This document shows positions 1-12,420 of a DNA stretch of 64,000 nucleotides, piece by piece; the stretch's first letter is position 1; each line of letters starts with the position of its first letter. Made by a program: the position numbers and the translations under genes. The notes under the pieces were generated by a model. That model was not told where the DNA came from and did not search any database. It saw only the letters and a program-made list of their open reading frames with translations. The stretch comes from Callorhinus ursinus. Its lineage: Eukaryota > Chordata > Mammalia > Carnivora > Otariidae. The DNA is taken from contig NW_020312817.1 in assembly GCF_003265705.1 (NCBI RefSeq), forward strand, positions 45,945,113 to 46,009,112, given 5' to 3'.

Positions 1-3000
1 ACATCAAATTTGCCATGAGAGTGGATCTTAGGTTTTCTCATTTAAAAAAGCAACCATATGCGATGGTAATACATTAATTTAATTACCTTGATTGTGGCAA
101 TCATTTCATAATGTATACATATATCAAATAATGACATTGTACACTTTAAATAAAAACAATTTTATTTGCCTATCATGCTTTAATAATTCTGGGAAAATAT
201 TCAAAAAATAAAAACATTTTTGCCTGTTTAACTTTGTCCAGTGCAATCATACATTTCTCAAGGTCAAAGCTGAGAGCCTCTTCAGAAAGAAAACATTACC
301 CTAGATAACAGCCTCCCTTGATTATTCCACTTTCCATCTTTTCCTGTGCCATCTCCAGGAAATAATCATATTGAATACCTTCATTAAAAAAGAATTATGA
401 GTGTAGTATAATCTATGTTTATGGAGTTAGGAATAGCCTTACATTATAAAGTTTCTCAAAAAAAAATCAGTGTCCAGAAATGATTATTCAGTAAACAGAG
501 GAAGCCAGGATCAAAATTTCTGCTTCAAGAGTGGTAATTAATTAGTTTATAATTATTATTAATTCTCAACAATGTATATATCAATCCTGTGTTAATGCTT
601 TGAAAATAAAGCTAAGAGTGCCTGGAAATATTATTTAAATGTACTCTCAAACCATACTGCTCAAAAGTTAGCATTAACTCAGAGCAGTAATAGCCATACA
701 GTTTACGCTACTATTTTGGTAATTGGAGAAAGAAACATACAGAATCTTTATATAAGCTCCGTACAGCTTTAAAAATATTAAATTTTATACCATAATAACT
801 TAGGTTGTAGAAATTTTAACATAGTAGAAACCATCTACAACCATTGTTTAAAGGGAAACTGCTTCTTACTATTAAAGGTCATAAGAAATTTTTTATTCTT
901 ATACTTAATGCACTGTACTACATTGTAAAATACAGCAGCCCTATATATAATCAGTTGCTTTTAGATATTATTTACAAGTTTATTCTAAAACAGCGGTAAC
1001 TAAAGTGACTCCTGTTTTAAATTTCACAGTGCTTCATGTGCATATGAACATATTCTGTAATTCTTCTTTTATTTGTGAGAGGAAGAACTATTCACTAAGA
1101 AATAAAAAATCCATAAAAAAGTATAAAATAAAAAATTAGAGTTCCAGAAATGATTTTGTACCCAATTAGGTACTCTGTGCAACCAACCAAGTAACATAAC
1201 GTTAAAAACCAAGGGCCCAAATTGCTTCTGCTCTTTTAAAGTAAAGGTTACATTTGTAATCATTGTCTCACAGTATTTTTATAAACTGGAGTTGTTAAAT
1301 TGTTTCCTAACAAAACTCAGGGACCTTTTACACGAACAATAAATGTTTTGTTTTCAAAATACAAAGTTTATTTTTGAAGTAAAGGTTTATGTTCCATGAA
1401 GCCTGAGAATGCTTTCAGCTCTGGGAAATTCTTGTTAAAGCCCAGAAGTAGCTGCTATAATCATTGAAGTACCCTCCTGGGTGTGACAGTCCCAGCTTGA
1501 TGACTTGATGGTTTAATTTACTTATATGGTGCTCTTCAAAGTGATTTTGTAGCTTTGGGTAGGAAACTGAAACCAGAGTTACTGAGCCTCAAATAAGTGA
1601 AATTTACACTTATGAACACTGAAGATTGCTATAATCATTTTCAGGGTGAAAAAAATTTAACCACTGACATCAAATCAAAACTTCAAATGTAGAGGGAAGT
1701 TTTACTCTGTGGTTTAAAAAAAAAAGCCAATGAATAAACTGAGTTAGTTCATAGGAAGAATTATTGGCAAATGATTTAATTAAGGTCATGTTGACGGTCT
1801 ATTAACAATTAAAATAATTTGCTTAATTTGAAGGAAGACTTCCTAGAGTCATAACATTCTTTCTTTGCTTAAAAGCTAATTGCTGATTTCTGCATTCAAA
1901 TCTGTCCAGTGACTTCCAGTGGCATTTCTTCAAAATCTCACTGGATCATCCAGGAAGACACTGAAGGAAGAAAATACAAAAGAGTTTTGAAGGAAAATAC
2001 AGATAAAGTAATTACTGCTAATTATGGAGCAGAATTGAGAATAGAGCCTATTCATTCTTCTGCTTTTGGTACTACCTGGCTTTATTATTTGAAATAGATA
2101 GAGCTTGGAAAAGTTTCAGAAAGCTGGAGCTCTATCTCTATCTACCCCTTAGGGGCTCATCTGTAAACTGGGACAATGGAGAGAGTGTTGCTGCCTCCAC
2201 CTTCATTTTGCCCTCACAAAAATTTATATTTTTTGATTGATACAAAATTGACACAGAGACAACAAATTTCATGAAATTCAAAGAAGAATTCAGAACAGCA
2301 AATGCTAAAAAGTTGTAGGTTAACAAGGAGGAAATATTCTATTATCAGCATGAAATCTGTCCTTAGAGCAATATATACACTCGTAATTAGTATTGTCATA
2401 TAAGAGAATAAAAAATAATGAATACAAGAATTTAGGAAGAGATAAGTCAAAAAAACCTAAAGCAGAGGAGTAGATTAGATTAAAGCACATTATTTAGAAA
2501 CTAGGATAATTTAATCGATAATCATTTTCTCATAAAAAAATTTATAAAAGATAAATTTTCTTCAACTAGTAAGGTAAACATAGAGAACCTGAAATGTAAA
2601 TATGACCTTACTAATTAAAAGTAAACTTAAAATCTAATTTAGAGAAGGTACTGCCAAAATGCACTTCTAATAGTTTGGAAAGTTTATGTGAAATAGATTT
2701 TTATAAGTATCACCAAATTTGTCTAAAGAAGCAGAAGAGCTCTCAAATAGGTTTCTATTTCATAGACACCATACAATTTTTAAAAACTATCTTTGAAATA
2801 AATGGTTTTGCTGGAAAATTCTATCAAAACTTTGAGGAATACAATATTTGTTGCTATGCAAACAGTTTGTGAGCTGCTACATAAACAGAGAAATCCTCAC
2901 AGTGCAATTTCTGAAACTGAACTAAGTATAAAATTTGATTAAGGTAACATAATGAGAAGTTCTAAATAACAGTTTTAATTTTGGAATCCTAGCCTAAATC

Positions 3001-3446
3001 ATGGTAAATTATATTTCATAAAACAGTGAAATCATAACACAGCATGATTAAGTAAAGTAAGGAGTTTTATTTCTTTGAGAGAGCAATGTGTAGCAGAGGG
3101 TTAGCCAATCTCCAAGAACTTGGTGTTTGTAGTTATAAATTACTGAGGAGTTGGGAGTATTTGTAATTGTAGAAAAAACAAAAACAAAAAACATAGCCAA
3201 TCTTATGTGTGTGATACCTAATAAAAGACTGTAATATATTTCTTCAACTAGAATAAGCAGATAAATTAATGTCATAGTGGAAATCTAGAGGCAGTTTCAA
3301 GTATCTTTAAAAATTTAGTACAAAATAATCCTAATACTTTTAAATAATGCAAAAATATTTTTATACAATTAAGAGTATTGAGCTAAAAGACTTATTTGGG
3401 TGGGGGGGGCTTGAATCCTGCTTTGTTCTTTAATATTCTAAGGGTA
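1..3446. other. Unassigned AT-rich DNA, repeat-poor
   Basis: No gene, RNA or clear transposon seen on either strand apart from a possible short MIR near 2.15 kb. Open frames here are under 80 codons and have no recognisable domain or codon pattern. The sub-stretch around 1365-2100 is less AT-rich and free of obvious repeats, so it is the part most likely to hold conserved noncoding sequence. Confidence 0.5.
2140..2215 (+). repeat. Possible MIR fragment
   Basis: The stretch ctcatctgtaaactgggaca resembles the MIR core (cctcatctgtaaaatggg). Only the core is recognisable, and the flanks do not extend the match clearly. Confidence 0.35.
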
Positions 3447-3632
3447 GGGGCATCTGTGTGGCCCAGTCGGTTAAGCCACTGCCTTTGGCTCAGGTCATGA
3501 TCCCAGGGTTTTGGGATCTAGCCCCCCATTGGGCTTCTTGCCCAGTGGGGAGCCTGCTTCTTTCTCTGCCTGCTACTCCTCCTGCTTGTGCTCTCTCTTT
3601 CTCTGACAAATAAATAAATAAAAGCTTTAAAA
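3447..3632 (+). mobile_element. CAN-SINE, full length
   Basis: tRNA-Lys-derived carnivore SINE: head ggggcatctgtgtggcccag, the block ctcaggtcatgatcccaggg, a CT-rich middle, then (aaat)n and an A-rich tail. It is flanked by a 15-bp target-site duplication, aatattctaagggta at 3432-3446 and aatattcaaagggta at 3633-3647, with one mismatch. The head is mutated, suggesting a moderately old copy. Confidence 0.93.
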
Positions 3633-3647
3633 AATATTCAAAGGGTA

Positions 3648-4089
3648 AAAATATATATATAAAACCCTATAGCACAAAATATTTTCAGGTCTTTGAATGG
3701 TGCATGTCTTTCTAAGCATGACTCCACCTGCGAAAACTGACTATATAATTGACTCCATACAATTTTTTTAACTTCCATGTATTAAATTAATTTTAAATAT
3801 ATTAAAAGTTTCATGAAAAACTTGTAAAATACATTTGCATGAAGGTCAATTTACATGTATTTTTTAAAATAAAATCTTATCAAATTCTTGCTAAGTGCCG
3901 CTGTTCTGAGAACTTTACATGGCTTACTGCAACTAGTGATCACTCATAGCTAGTTGCCCCCTCAGTCTCTTCCCCAAATATTCACCAGAGGAAACTGGAG
4001 TTAAGAAAGATTTAGTAAACATGTTAACGTTATCCAGCCAATAATTAGAAAAGTCTGGATTCAGTCTCCAGTAGCCAGCCAATCTGGGT
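3648..4089. other. Unassigned AT-rich DNA
   Basis: No gene or recognisable repeat seen. Confidence 0.4.
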
Positions 4090-4270
4090 CCAAACCTTGC
4101 CCTCAGGGCCAGTTTCATGGGCATGTGACCTTTGTCACTGCACAGGGCTCCACACCTAGAAGAGCCCTGAGTTGAATGTTCTGCTGTTGCCATCTTGAAA
4201 TTCTTAATTTTTGAACAGGAGAAGCTGCATTTTCATTTTGCACCAGAGCTTGCCAATTATGCGGGTGATC
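4090..4270. repeat. Ancient mammalian interspersed repeat, family not named
   Basis: The run with cactgcacagggctccacac, gccatcttgaaattcttaat and ttttcattttgcaccagag follows a widely dispersed mammalian repeat that I recognise by pattern but cannot name with confidence. A minus-strand open frame across it (3933-4193) has no protein-like features. Confidence 0.4.
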
Positions 4271-4283
4271 TACCTTCACTTAG

Positions 4284-4346
4284 CCACAATACTGTGTGCA
4301 TGTGCATGTGCGTGAGCGTGTGCATGTGTGTGTGTGAGCGTGTGTT
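4284..4346. repeat. Imperfect (TG)n-rich tract
   Basis: Interrupted TG/CATG repeat of the form tgtgcatgtgcatgtgcgtg followed by tgtgtgtgtgagcgtgtg. It accounts for the Met-Cys-Val-rich open frame at 4195-4449. Confidence 0.85.
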
Positions 4347-5579
4347 AAAAATATTTCACCACAAGATGGACTTACTGTTCCCCTTAGGTTGCCTAAACTT
4401 TAGACAGGATTTGCTTTCCTGCCTTAGGCCCCAACTTCCCTTTTCTTAGAGCATTTTACCTCAGGAAACTTGTCATGGTAAATTCTCATTGCCCCTTTGA
4501 GATATAAATCTTTTAAAAAGCCTCTTGCAGGTTTTACAACCCAGGAATTTTTTCCCTAAGGACCTGGGAGTTATCCCTTTGAAAGGCAGTCATCAAGGAA
4601 GACAGCACCCCTACCTCCTAGTTTCTGTGGAGGATAGGAAGGAACTTGCTCCAAGTAATAAAACCACAACTGTTGTGAATATAGGAGAAAAGTTACTTTT
4701 ATTTTAGGCAAGGCCATTTTTAGGAACACAGGTGGCCTGAGATTCCCCATTCCAACTCAAAAACTCTCCTGCCTTTTGTCTTAGCAGCGTTGTTAGGTAT
4801 CTAGATTTGGTCTTTGCTTTCTCCCCTATTGAAGCAATAGTTTCAGAATAAAATTAATTTTTTTTGGCTTATATTGTCTGATGCCATTTTTTTTCTTCAG
4901 CATATTCTGTGCATTATTCGTAAGCTAAATGTTTTGGTTAATGATGTAGTCCCATAGTCTATCTAAGGCAAAGAATATCAACAGCAAGACCATCATTAAA
5001 AAAAAAAAACACAAAACACTGAATACCATTTTGTGCTGTGCCTAGATAATAATTTGCATAGTAAAGTTTATACTGTTGGGTGTCAAAGATTTTGGAATTG
5101 TATCAGTTTTGAATAAAATTGTTATAAACTTCTGATCTGATAAATTCATGTGGAATAAAATGTGGGTAATTTCTAAAAAAATAAAATTGGGGATAAAAAG
5201 TATTAAAAGGATTTTCCAGTTTGTTTAAAAATACCATAAAATTGTATTTTGAAGTAATTTATTTGCAACTATACAAAAATCCTGTTTCTCATAATTTTGC
5301 CCACTAACTTTAACAACTGCTAATTCTAGACTGAGACAATTACTAATGTAAAGTTTGCCAAATGGTATTTTTTTTTGTTGCCATCATTCATTTTAAATTT
5401 ATTGTTAGGAATTACAGCTTTTAAAAATTAAAAGTACTATCTTTAGAATAAAGTTAGGTAAGTTAAATATAAAATTTGTTTGTAAGAACAAACAAGAAAG
5501 AATGGGCAGGAAAACCCTGAGAACAAAAAAAAAAAAAGGGCAAGAAAAAGGTTTCTAGCTTTGTTATATCTAACATTAT
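4347..5579. other. Unassigned DNA
   Basis: No gene or confident repeat found. Short A-runs occur near 5000 and 5526. The sequence from about 5500 onward grades into the degraded L1 annotated next. Confidence 0.4.
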
Positions 5580-7375
5580 ATATACCATGAAACATAATAT
5601 TAGTAATGGCACAGACTCAGAAAAACCAATGGAAGAGAATAGAACATTTGGAAAGAGATCTAAGTACACATGCAAATTTACTAAATGATAAAGATGCCAT
5701 CTCAAATTAGTGAAGGAAAGTAACTTTTCACTAAAAAAGCATATAAAAATATGTAATTGGATATAGCCTATGCATAATATATCACTATAAATTCCAAATG
5801 GATTAGAGATTTAAATGTAACAGATGTTACTGAAGCAGGAGAGTGAGGTTCTTGTCTCACCGAGTCTGAAGAATGACTCTCACAGACAAAGGAGAGTGAA
5901 CAAAGCGATAGGGTTTTATTAAGCAAGGATACAGAAAAAGCTCACAGGGGTGAGAGGGGTCCCGACAGGGTTGCCAATGAGGGCTTTTCATTTCTGGACT
6001 TTTATTAGGACTTTACCAAGAAACTTGCCGGTGGTTAGGTCAGTGGCCTGGAAGTAGACATGACACTTAAATTGTGTGAGAGTTTTTGTTTCTGTGACAT
6101 CTATGATCTATAGATATGTATTGCAAGGTTGGGTTAATCTTTATAGTGAACTTTTCCTCTGATCAGTTTTTGTGGTTATTTTTTTCTGTGTTCACAATGT
6201 AATTATTAGAAAAACATTTTAACCCTAGTAATTGGGATAGGGTGGTCTAAATTTTCCTGATCTCTGTCTTTGTTCTGTCTCAGAGTCTGCATACCTGAAA
6301 TATCCTCCTAGCCTAGTCAGGGGCCTTCTGTCTCTCCCTGCCTATATATCTTAACCCTTTCACTACTCAATACCATACAAGTATTATAAGCATTATAAGA
6401 AACACAAGAGAATTCCTCTATGAACTGGAGTGGGGAAAACTTTCCTAACCATTTTACTAAATCCAGGGGGTTAAAAACATAGATAAAGAGGATAATAATC
6501 ACAAAAGAAAATTTTGCACATGTCAGAATAAAAAATTCGTACAAAGAAAAAATATTTCAATTTACATTAGATTCAAAGTTTGGTATTCTTAATATACAAA
6601 GAACTTCTAAAAAAGAAGAAAAAATCCAAAAATCTTTTAGAAGAAATAAGTTAGAAATATCGACAGAGAGATCATAAAAAATTAAATGCAAATAGCTATT
6701 AACCACATGATAAAATGATCACGTACAAAGCAAAAGCAATACAAAGTGAAATTACAGGGGAATAACATTTTTCACCTATTAAATGGGCAGAAATTCAAAA
6801 GTTTGACAACATACTCTGCTGGCAAGACTGTGGGGAAATAGGCACTCTCATAATTGCTGGCAAGAATACAAACTGGTACAACATCTAGGAGGGAAATTTG
6901 GCAATATCTAGCAAAATTACATATGTAATTACACTTTCATGAGCGATTTTACTTCTAAGAGTCCATTTCAATGACACACTGGTTAAAAAATAAAAAAGAC
7001 AGGTGTACTATTTGTGATAGTAAAAGACTGGAAGCAACCCAAACTTCCATCAGTAAAAGGCTAGTTGAATAAAATATGATACAGTAACTAAATGACATAC
7101 TGTGCAGCTATAGAGTCAGGTATCTAGCTATATATTTTGATGGAATGGTCATTAAAATATTTTTAAATAAAAACAAGAAGAACACAATGTTTGATGCTAT
7201 TGTTTTTTAAAAAATATGGAAATTTGAGTATATTTATGTATTTGTGTATATATATATTTAAATGAAAGGACAATTTATAGAATTGTTAAAATATTTACCT
7301 ATAAAGGGGGGAGAGTGGAACATATAGGAACAGAAGGTAGATAATTTATGTAATTATAAAACAAAATTATATGGA
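5580..7375 (+). mobile_element. Old L1 (L1M) 3' half, split by an LTR
   Basis: Degraded L1 in sense orientation. 5580-5830 resembles late ORF2 (caatggaagagaatagaaca, then gattagagatttaaatgta). 6375-7375 continues through the ORF2 C-terminal region and 3'UTR: aattaaatgcaaatagctat, acatactctgctggcaagac, agactggaagcaacccaaac. The two pieces are collinear and are separated by the solo LTR at 5831-6362. Many stops and indels leave no coding capacity. Confidence 0.75.
5831..6362 (-). mobile_element. Solo ERV-type LTR inside the old L1
   Basis: A 532-bp block that begins TGAAGCAGG and ends CCTTTCA on the plus strand, so both ends fit the TG...CA rule. On the minus strand it has an AATAAA polyadenylation signal (complement at 5915-5920) near its 3' end. 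It interrupts otherwise collinear L1 sequence. The flanks ttac (5827-5830) and ctac (6363-6366) could be a decayed 4-bp duplication. No gag, pol or env sequence is present, so this is a solo LTR, probably ERV1-like; the family is not identified. Confidence 0.65.
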
Positions 7376-7540
7376 GGAAAAAAATGCCTAAATATCAAAA
7401 ATGCAAGTAAAAAGAAAGAACCAAAGTGTGTATCTAGTTGGTGGAATGAGCTTACATAAACTATTTCAAATTACTTTTAAAACAAGTATTGTAACTATAT
7501 ATATTCTTAAGGGTTATTCTAAGGATAAAAAGTGGGAAAA

Positions 7541-7668
7541 CAGGAGTGACTGGCTGGCTCAGTGGCTGCAACATGAAACTCTTGATCTTGGGGTTTTGAG
7601 TTTGAGCCCCATGTTGGGTATAGAGATTACCTAAACATAAAATCTAAAAACAAAACAAAAAAAAAAAG
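7541..7668 (+). mobile_element. Short, old CAN-SINE variant
   Basis: Contains gactggctggctcagtgg, aactcttgatcttggggttt, gagtttgagccccatgttgg and gtatagagattac, then an A-rich tail. This is the older, shorter CAN-SINE type without the CT-rich middle. Imperfect duplication: agtgggaaaaca before and actgggaaacca after. Confidence 0.8.
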
Positions 7669-7957
7669 GAACTGGGAAACCAAAACAATGTATCCTGTTT
7701 TGTTGGTTTTGTAATTTGTTGGTTTTGTTATTCAAATATATGTGGGATATATTTGAATTAAATTATCGGTATGAGCTCATGACGTATTTTATCTGTAAAA
7801 TATTATTTATCAACCTTGTACAATGAAAAGGTATAGAATCAATGGCACTTGTGATGCCCAGAGTGAGTACTCCAAATACCATTTTCCACTAGCAGAAAAC
7901 AGGACACTTGGGAGAAATTATGAAATCCACATCTGGGGCAGTAAATGTACAAGATAA

Positions 7958-8095
7958 AACTAAAAAGTGTACCAGTTTCCTCATTTGTAAAATGGGAATA
8001 ATAACAGTACTTTCTCTTGGACTCATGAGATTTGAGTAAATACTCCCAACTTGTAAAATAATACAACATGTTCAGGCTCAAGGTAGCACTATAAC
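7958..8095 (+). repeat. MIR
   Basis: The core accagtttcctcatttgtaa followed by aatgggaataataacagtac, then a diverged 3' half, matches the MIR SINE core in sense orientation. Confidence 0.7.
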
Positions 8096-8390
8096 TTAGC
8101 ATCTTCTACATAAATTCACAGAAAAACTGGAAGTATATAAATGAAATTGCCTTAGGTGTTAAGATTATATTTAATATTATTTTTTCACTCTTAGTTTTCT
8201 ATAATATTCTGAATGTGTATATTAATATATGATGACATATTATTATAAACATTTAATATATAAATGATAAAAATAATGGTCATGTTAACGTAAAAATGAG
8301 AGAACTAATTTGAATGCACAAGAATATATGGGTTGCATATATTTTCAATATCTTTGCAAGACAGAAGTGGAGAGAAAGGGTGTGTGCTTT
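8096..8390. other. Very AT-rich DNA
   Basis: Mostly TA/AT-rich sequence with no repeat or gene recognised. Confidence 0.4.
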
Positions 8391-8404
8391 AAAATCAAAA
8401 TGGG

Positions 8405-8590
8405 GAGATGCCTGGGTGGCTCAGTCAGTTAAGTGTCTGCCTTTGGCTGAGGACCCTGGGATCAAGTCCCACATGGGGTTCCTTGCTCAGCTGGGAACCT
8501 GCTTCTCCCTCTGCCTGCTGTTCCCCCTGCTTGTGCTCTTTCTCTCTCTGGCAAATAAATAAATAAATAAAATCTTTAAAAAACTAAAAT
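8405..8590 (+). mobile_element. CAN-SINE with internal deletion
   Basis: Head agatgcctgggtggctcagt, CT-rich middle and (aaat)n tail are intact, but the tcaggtcatgatccca block is lost: ctttggctgagg runs straight into accctgggatcaag. An exact 14-bp duplication, aaaatcaaaatggg, lies at 8391-8404 and 8591-8604. Confidence 0.95.
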
Positions 8591-8604
8591 AAAATCAAAA
8601 TGGG

Positions 8605-9963
8605 TATAAATTTTAGCTCAAACTGTTGGCTTGCAGAGTGGTGTTTGGCAGGTCAGATGCCTTCTTAGGGAGTCATGTTTTTTAAATGAATGACTAATTT
8701 TTATTTTTAAGTGGTGATAGTTTACCAGCATCACAAAAATGTCAGGAATAACAAGGGAGAACCCAGAAGAATTCTGAGCACAGAGTAGGACCTAAGTAGA
8801 AAACAGCCATTTTAAATTTTTTAAAAATAATTTTATGTAACACTTTGGGAAATTATAATTTTTTGAAAAATTATAAATCTTGCCAAATAAAAAGATATTA
8901 GCATTTATACCTTTTTACTCTTAGAATTTCCTCAATTCTATTAACATAACTTTTCAAGTGCATCTTGTTTGTTTTTCCCCCGAGAAAATAATTTGTAAAG
9001 GCCACATTTTCTGCTATTACTTTTATCTTTATAATCACTCTGCTTATAAGAGAAGGCCACAGCAGTAAAAGCAAATGCGGCCTTGAAATTGTTCCTTTTA
9101 CCCTTCACAAAATGATCGCTACTTTAATGCTATAGATTTAAAAAAATAATTTTTCAAATAACTGTCCCTGAAATTATTTTGACTTTTTCAAAAATATTTG
9201 TCCTCATCAAATTTACAAGTTATTCCTCTACAGTATCTGCCAGTTAAATATGTTATTATTCATCAAGGACCAATTTTGTCCCCGTTATGTGAGGCCCTAG
9301 TGCTCAGAATTTTCTGTCTGATGGTAGCAAAGTGGAAAATTGAGCTGGAAAATTTCCATGGCCTAACCTTTTCCTATTAGCATTTTTCCCTCTTTTCTTG
9401 CTTCCTAGTACCTTGGCATGCCCTGATCCTTTCAGCTAATGGAGCTGCTAATACGGAGGGGAAAAAAATGGGCAATTTAATCTCAAAGAAAAAATAAGGG
9501 CATTTGCTGATACTAGTATATGACTCAGAATTAAGAGAAAGTAACACACACATACACACAAGCACACACACACACACACACACACACACCAATAAATTAA
9601 AAAATAACGCATGATTTCCTTCAGCATAGTTTTACCTGAGAACTGGTCCTGAAACAAGGCATTTTAACATTGGGGATGTCACTTTAAGACTCTGGTTCAT
9701 CTTTTTGTAGGTCATGAAATAAAATGCTGACAGATTTGTTTTGTTCCTTTATTTCATCCCGAGTTGCTAATGGGATACATGGTAATAAGGAATTAAGAGT
9801 AAACCCTTGAGTTAAGGACAGACTTTGTAGTTCTGGGGTAGATAGAAGTTGTAGCTCACCCTGCAACAGAGCTGTGAAGTCTAATGCAGCAGAAAACAGA
9901 AGAGTGCTTCTTTCTGTATTATTGTGTTGCCCTCCTCTCCCCCAAACCCCTCTGTCCCTCCCC
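8605..9963. other. Unassigned DNA containing a CA microsatellite
   Basis: No gene or transposon recognised. Open frames on the minus strand at 9377-9657 arise from the CA tract, and the frame at 9684-9965 has no recognisable domain. Confidence 0.4.
9545..9589. repeat. (CA)n microsatellite
   Basis: About 45 bp of CA repeat with two early interruptions (cata and agca). The last 20-odd bases are uninterrupted, so the tract is likely length-variable. Confidence 0.95.
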
Positions 9964-10655
9964 ACTAATCAGTATTCGTATCCTTGACCAATACCATACT
10001 GTCTTGATTATTGTGGCTTTATAGTAACTTTTGTATTCAGGTAATATAAGTACCCTAAATTATCTTTGCTTTTCCAAAATTGTTTTAACTAATCTATGTT
10101 GTTTGTATTTCCATATAAATATTAGGGCAAATTTAAAAAAATTGATAGGATTTCTTTGAAACTGTAGAGCAATTTGGGGAGAATTCTCATATTAAGAATA
10201 TTGATTCTTCCAATCAGTGAACATGGGATGTCTCCACTCATTAAGATCTTTTTTAAATTTTGCTCAGTAATGTTTTGTAGTTTTCAGTTTTAAGTTCTAT
10301 ATTTCAGTTGTTAAAATTTATTGCTGTGTATTTTATTCTTTTTGATGTTATTTTAAATGGATTTTCCCCTTAATTTCATTTTCAAATTATATGTTCCTAA
10401 TACTTTGAAATGCAATTAATTTTTGTATATTGATATTGAATCCTGCAACCTTGATAAACCTGTTCATTGGTTCTTGTAGTTTTCTTGACCTTGGGATTTT
10501 CTACATACGGAAATCACATAAACTATGAAAAAAGACATTATTACTTCTTCAGATCCAAACTGCAAGTTGTGAATTTTTTTTCTTTTTTCCACTGTCCAGA
10601 ACCTCTAAGGCACTGTCGAAAATAAATGGTAGGAGTGGGCATCCTCAGTTTGCAC
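9964..10655 (-). mobile_element. Old L1 ORF2 fragment
   Basis: Reverse complement of L1 ORF2: ccaataccatactgtcttga, gttttgtagttttcagtttt, gaatcctgcaaccttgataa, then the remnant of the taggagtgggcatcctcag region. It covers the part of ORF2 after the reverse-transcriptase core. It is heavily mutated, and open frames on it are chance. Confidence 0.8.
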
Positions 10656-10985
10656 ACCCTGCCCCCCAGTCCCTGTTGGGCAAAGAACAACCTGAGCAAG
10701 GATGACTGTGGAATGTCCCATTTTCTCATTGCTGTAATATCTTGTGTATCATATGTTTGCATGGCAATGATCCATCTGTTGGGTATAAATTTTGAACTTG
10801 GAGATTATATCCAAACATGATTAAAAGCTTAAGAATTTAGATGACACTGGAATATTACGCATTTTAAGGAAAATCTGAAATCTGAAATCTCTTCTCTTGA
10901 AATAGAGAAGAAACAGGGAGAAAGGAGGAAGGAGGGAGAAAGAGGTCCTCAAATAAGACAGAGCTATTTCAAAACAGAAAATTAC
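10656..10985. other. Unassigned DNA
   Basis: Contains a purine-rich patch (gaaggaggaaggagggagaa region). No gene or repeat assigned. Confidence 0.4.
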
Positions 10986-11155
10986 TTTGTCTAGTCACAT
11001 GACTTCAGGAAATTTACTTGTTTCATCTGCAAAATGGGGAAAATACAAGTAATGATCTCACAGGCAAAATTAAAAGATTATTAATGAGATGGATGCTTCA
11101 CCTAGGAATGGAACTTGGTGATTCCCTACATAATTGTTAGCAGTTATTATTATTC
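10986..11155 (+). repeat. MIR
   Basis: tcacatgacttcaggaaatt, ttcatctgcaaaatggggaa and the downstream aatgagatggatgcttcacc follow the MIR core in sense orientation. Confidence 0.65.
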
Positions 11156-11326
11156 AGCCAAGACATTACCAAGTCATCACATTACCAATTCTCCTTTAAG
11201 AAGCAATACTAAAAACTTGCTGTATCTGTTTATTCTTAGGCCTAGAAACATAAGAAAGAAAATTCCTACTAAATTTAAATAGAATTTTCACTTGTATTTA
11301 TTCCAGATTTCTATGGGTCAAAATAA

Positions 11327-11610
11327 CATTTTTCCTTTTTTTACTGAGATATAATTGATATATAACATTATCTTGGTTTTAGGCATATAACATAACAATC
11401 TGATATTTGTATATATTATGAATGATCAGCACAATAAGTCTGGTTAACATCCATTACCACACATAGTTATAATTTTTTTCTTTTCATGAAAACTTTTAAG
11501 ATTTATAATCTTAGCAACTTTCAAATATACAAAACAGTAGTATAAACTATAGTCACCATGTCATACATTATATCTCATGACTTTATTTAGGGTAATATGG
11601 TTTTTTTTCT
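11327..11610 (-). mobile_element. L1 3'UTR, antisense
   Basis: tactgagatataattgatat, tgatatttgtatatattatg, cttagcaactttcaaatata and actatagtcaccatg are the reverse complement of the 3' end of mid-age L1 (L1MA/L1MB type). The same 3'UTR appears in sense orientation at 49.6-49.8 kb (tttgaaagttgctaagagag), which supports the call internally. Confidence 0.85.
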
Positions 11611-11892
11611 GAGAAACACATTTTAGCTGCACCAACAATGGAAACAGAATGTGAGTTTTGACTTTTTAAGAATTTGTAAAAATCAAACATATTTCAAAAG
11701 ATAATGAATATATTTAAGTGGCTCTTTGCCTAGGACTACTCAATAAATCTACTCTTAATTTGCCACTAGTGTGTGATATTTACAAAAATATGTTATTATT
11801 TTTAAATGACATTTCTTCTTAATATATTACTTTTTGAGAAAAAATGTAAAAATACTAATTTATTTGTCTAGTCTAGTCAAGAATAACAAGGG

Positions 11893-12058
11893 AGGAGCAC
11901 AAAGGGTTAAGCATCTGCCTTCGGCTCATGTAATATCCGTGGGGTCCTGGGATTGAGCCCTGCTCAGCAGGAGTCTGCTTCTCCCTCTCCCTCTGCCCTG
12001 CCCCCCTGCTCGTACTCTCTCTCTCTCAAATAAATGAAATCTTTAAAAAAATAAAAAG
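11893..12058 (+). mobile_element. CAN-SINE with rearranged head
   Basis: The head is damaged (aggagcacaaagggttaagc lacks the ctgggtggctcag stretch), but tctgccttcggctcatg, the CT-rich middle and the tail remain. Near-exact duplication: gaataacaaggg at 11881-11892 and gaataacaaagg at 12059-12070. Confidence 0.88.
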
Positions 12059-12070
12059 GAATAACAAAGG

Positions 12071-12420
12071 AAAAAAGAAAAATCAAAAAGACAAATTATA
12101 TGAACAAATTGTATAACAATACTTATGGAAAGTATTAAAATGTATAAAATAATTATACATGCAAATTTGGCTAAAATAAACTATCTCATAATTAAAAAAA
12201 AGTCTCTTAAGTAACAGAAGAATTAGTATATTAGCTGATCCGATGAAAAAAATCACAGAATACACTAGAAAAAGTCAAAGATTTACCTCTAAAATGTCTA
12301 GTCCCAGATGGCTTTAAAAGGAATTTATTTCAAAATTTATAGAAAATTTTTTATTTGATATGAGTTATTCCAGAATACCAATGGTGAGATATTCCTAGCC
12401 AGTTTTTATAATGTAACAAC
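12071..12420 (+). mobile_element. Probable degraded L1 ORF2 fragment
   Basis: The stretch around gtctagtcccagatggcttt, followed by an A/T-rich run resembling attctaccaaacatttaaag, recalls the L1 ORF2 region just upstream of the reverse-transcriptase core. The match is weak and degraded. Confidence 0.4.

Noticed and set aside
9377..9657. Minus-strand frames rich in Cys-Val
   Set aside because: They are translations of the (CA)n microsatellite.
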